Shown: one piece after another, positions 60,440 through 64,000 of the stretch | How the letters are laid out: every line of letters begins with the position of its first letter | How positions within the stretch are numbered: the first letter of the stretch is position 1 | NCBI GenBank assembly: GCA_041394985.1 | Contig: JAWLBI010000001.1 | Span: forward strand, 2,170,001-2,234,000 | Direction of reading: 5' to 3' | Length of the DNA: 64,000 nt | From: JAGLON01 sp041394985 | Lineage (GTDB): Bacteria; Zixibacteria; MSB-5A5; GN15; JAAZOE01 | Notes under the pieces: generated by a model | Databases searched by the model: none | What the model saw: only the letters and a program-made list of their open reading frames with translations | Told to the model about the DNA's origin: nothing | Program-made: the position numbers and the translations under genes

Positions 60440-61939
60440 ATGATTTCACAGGATGATATCATTTATTTCGTGCTCACCGATCGATTCAAAAACGGCGAGG
60501 CCGCCAACGATGCCGGAGTCGATGTCTCCCGGGACAAGGCATTTCACGGCGGCGATTTCGCGGGGCTGATCGAAAAGATTCCATATTTCCAGACGCTCGG
60601 CGTGACGACTATTTGGATTACGCCGGTATATGTCAATATTACCGACTTCTTCGGTTCGGCCGGATATCATGGCTATTGGCCGATTGACTTCGAACTCGTC
60701 GACGGGCATTTATACAGCGCGAAGGAGCGGCGTAAAAAAGGCAGCAAGGCGTATCTGAAAGATCTCGTCACGGCTTTTCACGCCAAAGGTCTCAAGCTCA
60801 TTCTCGATATGGTCGTCAACCACACCGGGTACCATACACCTGAGTATAATGCCTATCCCGATAAGCGATTCGATGATTCTCATTTCAATGCGCCGAATCA
60901 ATGGGATGATGTCAATCAATGGCTCTATGGTTTGCCCGATCTCGATCACGACAATCCCGATGTCGGGGATTATTTCGTGCAGAATATCCTCGAATGGATT
61001 GCCGCCACCGGTATCGATGGAATACGCATGGATACCGTGCGCCATGTCGAGGATCGTTTCTGGTATTTGTTCAAGTCGCAGATTAAGACGAAATATCCGA
61101 ACCTGACGCTGCTCGGCGAAATCCTCGATTGGAATCCCGACTACATCGGCCAATTCCAACAGAAACATGATTTCGATACCGTATTCGATTTCCCGCTGTG
61201 CGGCGCGATCAAGGCGTGTCTGATTTATGATGCGCCGATGACATCGCTGGCCAGACCGCGCCTGCATGATGCCGAGCCGCAGGGGATGCTCGATCGCAAT
61301 AAAGAATATTCGAATGCAAACCGCCTCGTCACTCTGCTCGACAATCATGACCTCAGCAGCCGCATTATGACGGAGATTTTGGACCGTGTCGGGCATTGGG
61401 ATCGAGAACTGGCTAAGGCAATACTCAAGACCTGCCTGACAATTATATTTACGACGCGGGGAATTCCGCAGGTGTATTACGGAACGGAAATCGGTATGGA
61501 AGGCGGGGGAGATCCCGACAATCGCCGCGATATGCCCTGGGATGTTTTCGGAGCCGATAACAGGCCGACACCGACCAATACCTTTCAGCGCGATATATTT
61601 GATCATGCGGCGGCGCTGTGCAAAATCCGAAGCGGTAACCCGGCCATTCGAACCGGATACTTATTGACCTTGTATGTCGATACATTCGTGTATGTATACT
61701 TGCGGGAGTTTCAGGGGAATATCGTCATTGTAGCCATCAATAATGGGCACGAGGCGATGCCGTTTCCATTGCCGGTGAAAGTCACCGAGAACGGCAATAT
61801 CCCATCGCGTATCAAATCGCTTCTTGCCGATGGTACAAGGCTGGAGAGTAAACTTCCCGGCAGCCTCGACATCACGATGCAGGGTGGAAAATTCGAAATA
61901 CAACTGGGCCGCAAATCGGCCGGAGTATGGTGCAAATAA
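60440..61939 (+). CDS. Cytoplasmic GH13 alpha-amylase-family enzyme
   Basis: It has 499 residues from ATG 60440 (AGGG upstream). No signal peptide is present. GH13 blocks are DMVVNHTGYH (region I), GIDGIRMDTVRH (nucleophile Asp), LLGEIL (acid Glu) and TLLDNHDLSSR (stabiliser Asp). GIPQVYYGTEIGMEGG is the typical closing block. It probably acts on glycogen or maltodextrin inside the cell, alongside the GH57 enzyme. Exact specificity is not readable. Confidence 0.93.
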   Translation: MISQDDIIYFVLTDRFKNGEAANDAGVDVSRDKAFHGGDFAGLIEKIPYFQTLGVTTIWITPVYVNITDFFGSAGYHGYWPIDFELVDGHLYSAKERRKKGSKAYLKDLVTAFHAKGLKLILDMVVNHTGYHTPEYNAYPDKRFDDSHFNAPNQWDDVNQWLYGLPDLDHDNPDVGDYFVQNILEWIAATGIDGIRMDTVRHVEDRFWYLFKSQIKTKYPNLTLLGEILDWNPDYIGQFQQKHDFDTVFDFPLCGAIKACLIYDAPMTSLARPRLHDAEPQGMLDRNKEYSNANRLVTLLDNHDLSSRIMTEILDRVGHWDRELAKAILKTCLTIIFTTRGIPQVYYGTEIGMEGGGDPDNRRDMPWDVFGADNRPTPTNTFQRDIFDHAAALCKIRSGNPAIRTGYLLTLYVDTFVYVYLREFQGNIVIVAINNGHEAMPFPLPVKVTENGNIPSRIKSLLADGTRLESKLPGSLDITMQGGKFEIQLGRKSAGVWCK

Positions 61940-61968
61940 AACCCCCCGCATCCTGAGGGACCGGGGGT
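61934..61968 (-). terminator. Intrinsic terminator of the NSS/MetS operon
   Basis: On the minus strand ACCCCC/GGGGGT (61963-61968 with 61941-61946) forms a stem followed by TTTATTT. The hairpin also overlaps the 3' end of the plus-strand amylase gene but has no U-run on that side. Confidence 0.7.
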
Positions 61969-61996
61969 AAAGTCAATTACTCTTCGATTTGCGGTA

Positions 61997-62113
61997 CTAC
62001 AACTGCAAATCGGATTCATCGTCGCCGGATAAAATTCGTTTGAAGCAGAACCCGCTAATGACCAGCACGAATCCCCAGACGAATATGAGCATCAGCCATC
62101 CTCCCCAAGTCAT
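61997..62113 (-). CDS. MetS-like small subunit of an NSS transporter
   Basis: This 38-residue frame opens MTWGGWLMLIFVWGFVLVIS and ends in an acidic tail (DDESDLQL). It has one membrane helix, then Cys-Phe-Lys-Arg, which matches the MetS family of small NSS-transporter subunits (recall). Its ATG (62113-62111) overlaps the TGA of the transporter (62112-62110) as ATGA, with GGAGGAAC upstream. This is strong evidence that it is real although very short. Confidence 0.85.
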   Translation of the reverse strand: MTWGGWLMLIFVWGFVLVISGFCFKRILSGDDESDLQL

Positions 62114-63654
62114 GACTGTTCCTCCTTTCCGGCCTGCCGTTTACGTTTGCTCCATGCAATTTTGACTAATACGCACAGGAATACAAACAAGAGGACGATA
62201 CCAAGTCTGGTTCCCAGAACATATGGAATGTTTTCGTCGGCCACACCTTTCATCGTGATCGTATCCCACCAGTCCTGAGCAATCCAGAACACAAGAATGC
62301 CGATGAGGAACACCGGCGTGACATACTTCGTGATATACTTAAAGATGATCGGCACTCGCATTGCCGATCCGACATGCATCTCGGCCCAGAATTTATCGAT
62401 GCCGAATATCCATGCCACCAGAATAATTTCGATGGTAGCGCCTAACACGATAAAGAAATTGCCGCCCCAGAAGTCAAGATCATCCATGACTCCGTTGGCC
62501 AGCCACCACACCGCCGGCTGACAGAGAATGAATGTCATTAAAGCGAATAGCCAAACCGCTTTCTTGCGAGAAATCCTGAATTCATCCTGAAAGAATCCGA
62601 CCAGCGGTTGGGCCAGCGAAATCGATGAGGTAATTCCGGCAAGGAACAGCATCAGAAACCAGAGGAACGAAAACAATGCGCCCATCGGCAAATGTTCGAA
62701 AATACCCGGCATGGTGACAAAACCGAGATTAAACGAGCCCGAATTGGCGATATCGACAATGTTTTCCGGTCCGAAGAAGATGAATGCCGCGGGGATAATC
62801 AGGGAACCACCCAGTATGACTTCCGCGAACTCATTCGTGCTGGCCGCCGATAAGCCAGCCAGTGGCACATCATCCGTTTTTCGCAGATAACTCGAATATG
62901 TAAGAATCACTCCGATGCCGACGGATAGTGTGAAGAACACCTGCCCCGCCGCGGCCAGCCAGATTTTGGCCGATTTGAGCTGCGATAAATCGGGATTCCA
63001 GAGAAATCCAAGGCCTTTGAATTCGCTCCAGTCCATTGCCAGGACGCGGACGGTTAGCAGTATTCCGAAAAGAATCAAAGCGGGGAGAGCTATTTTACAG
63101 ACCTTTTCAATGCCGCCGCGGATTCCGAAATACGTGACGGTGACATTCAACACAAATGTGATGATGAAAAAGGTAAATGCGGCCGTCATCCCGGAGAACC
63201 ATTGATTGTGTTCCAGCCCCTGCAAACCGGACAGGAAGTTGGGCAATTGGTCGCTGGCCGAAGCCTGTGACAGAGCGCCGGTGGCAGAGTAGAAACAATA
63301 GGCCAGCGTCCACGATTCGATGTAGACATAGTACATGTAAATAATGAGCGGTCCGAGAATACCCAGGACGCCGATGTACTTGATGGCGGGGTTGTTTTTC
63401 CAGAGTGACTGCAAAATGCCGGGGGCCGAAGAATGTCCGAAACTGCCGCCGTGGCGGCCGGCCGTCCATTCGACCCACATCATGGGAATACCGATGAGAA
63501 GCAGGGCGATGATGTACGGAATCATAAACGATCCGCCGCCGTTTTGCGCCGCCTGGACCGGGAATCTCAGGAAATTTCCCAGACCGACGGCCGAACCGGC
63601 AACGGCCAGGACGACTCCGATTTTCGTGCCCCATCGTTCTCTTGCTCGAGCCAT
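62110..63654 (-). CDS. Sodium-dependent NSS-family transporter
   Basis: It has 514 residues and about twelve membrane segments. The N terminus with RWGTKIGVVLAVAGSAVGLGNFLRFP and AQNGGGSFMIPYIIALLLIG is the NSS/SNF signature that builds the Na+ and substrate site. The family imports amino acids or related amines with Na+. Together with the overlapping MetS-like subunit, an amino-acid substrate such as Met or Ala is plausible. GAGG precedes the ATG at 63654. No clear promoter was seen on this strand. Confidence 0.93.
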   Translation of the reverse strand: MARARERWGTKIGVVLAVAGSAVGLGNFLRFPVQAAQNGGGSFMIPYIIALLLIGIPMMWVEWTAGRHGGSFGHSSAPGILQSLWKNNPAIKYIGVLGILGPLIIYMYYVYIESWTLAYCFYSATGALSQASASDQLPNFLSGLQGLEHNQWFSGMTAAFTFFIITFVLNVTVTYFGIRGGIEKVCKIALPALILFGILLTVRVLAMDWSEFKGLGFLWNPDLSQLKSAKIWLAAAGQVFFTLSVGIGVILTYSSYLRKTDDVPLAGLSAASTNEFAEVILGGSLIIPAAFIFFGPENIVDIANSGSFNLGFVTMPGIFEHLPMGALFSFLWFLMLFLAGITSSISLAQPLVGFFQDEFRISRKKAVWLFALMTFILCQPAVWWLANGVMDDLDFWGGNFFIVLGATIEIILVAWIFGIDKFWAEMHVGSAMRVPIIFKYITKYVTPVFLIGILVFWIAQDWWDTITMKGVADENIPYVLGTRLGIVLLFVFLCVLVKIAWSKRKRQAGKEEQS

Positions 63655-63933
63655 ATAAACCTCGCAATGTGCAAAACAAAAACTTTGGAGTTTTTAACTT
63701 AATGCGGGATCTCGCTGCCGCTATTTATTAATCGCGCAGACGACTTTTTGCGTACAATGTCACGTACAAAAAGGTGTCATACGTATATGGCTATACGATT
63801 TGTCAATAAAGGCATTCGCTTCAGTTTAAGTCAAGGTCAAAATCTTTTGGCGGCGAATTTTAGTTTTTGTTGACTATACATGAGAGTGAAATTTTAATAT
63901 GCTTGAACCATAATAAGCCACAAGGAGTGACTC
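63655..63933. other. Intergenic region between divergent NSS and secreted-protein genes
   Basis: This 279-bp gap is AT-rich. It carries a plus-strand promoter (63870-63898) and a cluster of CGTACAA/ATACG-like motifs at about 63750-63802: CGTACAA twice, 5 nt apart, then ATACGTAT and TATACG. These could be operator sites. No reading frame was seen. Confidence 0.5.
63870..63898 (+). promoter_or_regulatory. Sigma-70 promoter of the last gene
   Basis: TTGACT (63870-63875), 17 bp, then TTTAAT (63893-63898), 36 nt before the GTG start. Confidence 0.6.
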
Positions 63934-64000
63934 GTGAAAAAGCAATACATCATCCTGACCCTTCTCGCAGTACTGGTATTTGCCGCCTCTTCATCGGCTC
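63934..64000 (+). CDS. Secreted protein, 3' truncated
   Basis: A GTG at 63934 follows AAGGAG by 6 nt and opens MKKQYIILTLLAVLVFAA, a typical signal peptide. Only 22 residues are inside the window, so the product cannot be named. Its promoter lies just upstream. Confidence 0.7.
   Translation, partial: MKKQYIILTLLAVLVFAASSSA

Noticed and set aside
1..64000. CRISPR arrays, insertion sequences, prophage or integrase genes
   Set aside because: No regularly spaced repeats, transposase or integrase motifs were seen on either strand.

Overview
The window is a contiguous piece of a bacterial chromosome of roughly even base composition from a Gram-negative (diderm) lineage. Evidence for two membranes is a FadL/OmpP1-type outer-membrane protein, other predicted barrels, and several lipoproteins. 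The mix of BACON and fibronectin-III lipoproteins, a PEGA/DUF5683-like protein, a PrsK/PrsR regulator pair and a bacterial HerA-NurA-Mre11 operon suggests a deep branch of the FCB group (candidate Zixibacteria or a relative). That placement is inference from recall; no search was run. No IS element, prophage gene, CRISPR array or rRNA gene was seen.

Region 1 (1-23.9 kb) is the fused str-S10-spc-alpha ribosomal superoperon: rpoC (5' truncated), rpsL, rpsG, fusA, tuf, then rpsJ through rplO, secY, adk, map, infA, rpmJ, rpsM, rpsK, rpsD, rpoA and rplQ, ended by a strong terminator. A near-perfect sigma-70 promoter overlaps the rpoC stop codon. S4, S14, L24, L36 and adenylate kinase are all cysteine-rich zinc-type versions.

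Region 2 (24-43.2 kb) is mixed housekeeping. It has phospholipid genes (plsY, gpsA), a MerR-type regulator, two tRNA-Pro and one tRNA-Arg, a GT2 glycosyltransferase, surE, a LOG-like protein, acylphosphatase, apt, an RlmI-like methyltransferase, envelope proteins, a queuosine-precursor transporter, a TPR protein, a GH57 glycosidase and an M48 lipoprotein protease.

Region 3 (43.2-53.6 kb) is the most unusual. A 1.07-kb gap holds a sigma-54-like promoter in front of a 27-residue membrane-peptide reading frame and a UUCG-tetraloop terminator. It also holds a second sigma-54-like promoter, with an upstream inverted repeat, in front of a sugar transferase. Downstream are a PEGA protein, an FN3 lipoprotein, a six-helix membrane protein, a PrsK-like histidine kinase, a PrsR-like sigma-54 activator and a second NtrC-family activator. 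PrsK/PrsR are known from exosortase/PEP-CTERM and exopolysaccharide systems, so the likely circuit is kinase to activator to sigma-54 promoters in the same locus. No exosortase or PEP-CTERM protein lies in the window.

Region 4 (53.6-64 kb) has a nurA-herA-mre11 operon without rad50, apparently read from a leaderless promoter. After it come a methyltransferase, an asparagine-synthetase-like protein lacking the N-terminal cysteine, a cytoplasmic GH13 amylase, and, on the minus strand, an NSS sodium symporter followed by an overlapping 38-residue MetS-like small subunit. A secreted-protein gene runs off the right edge.
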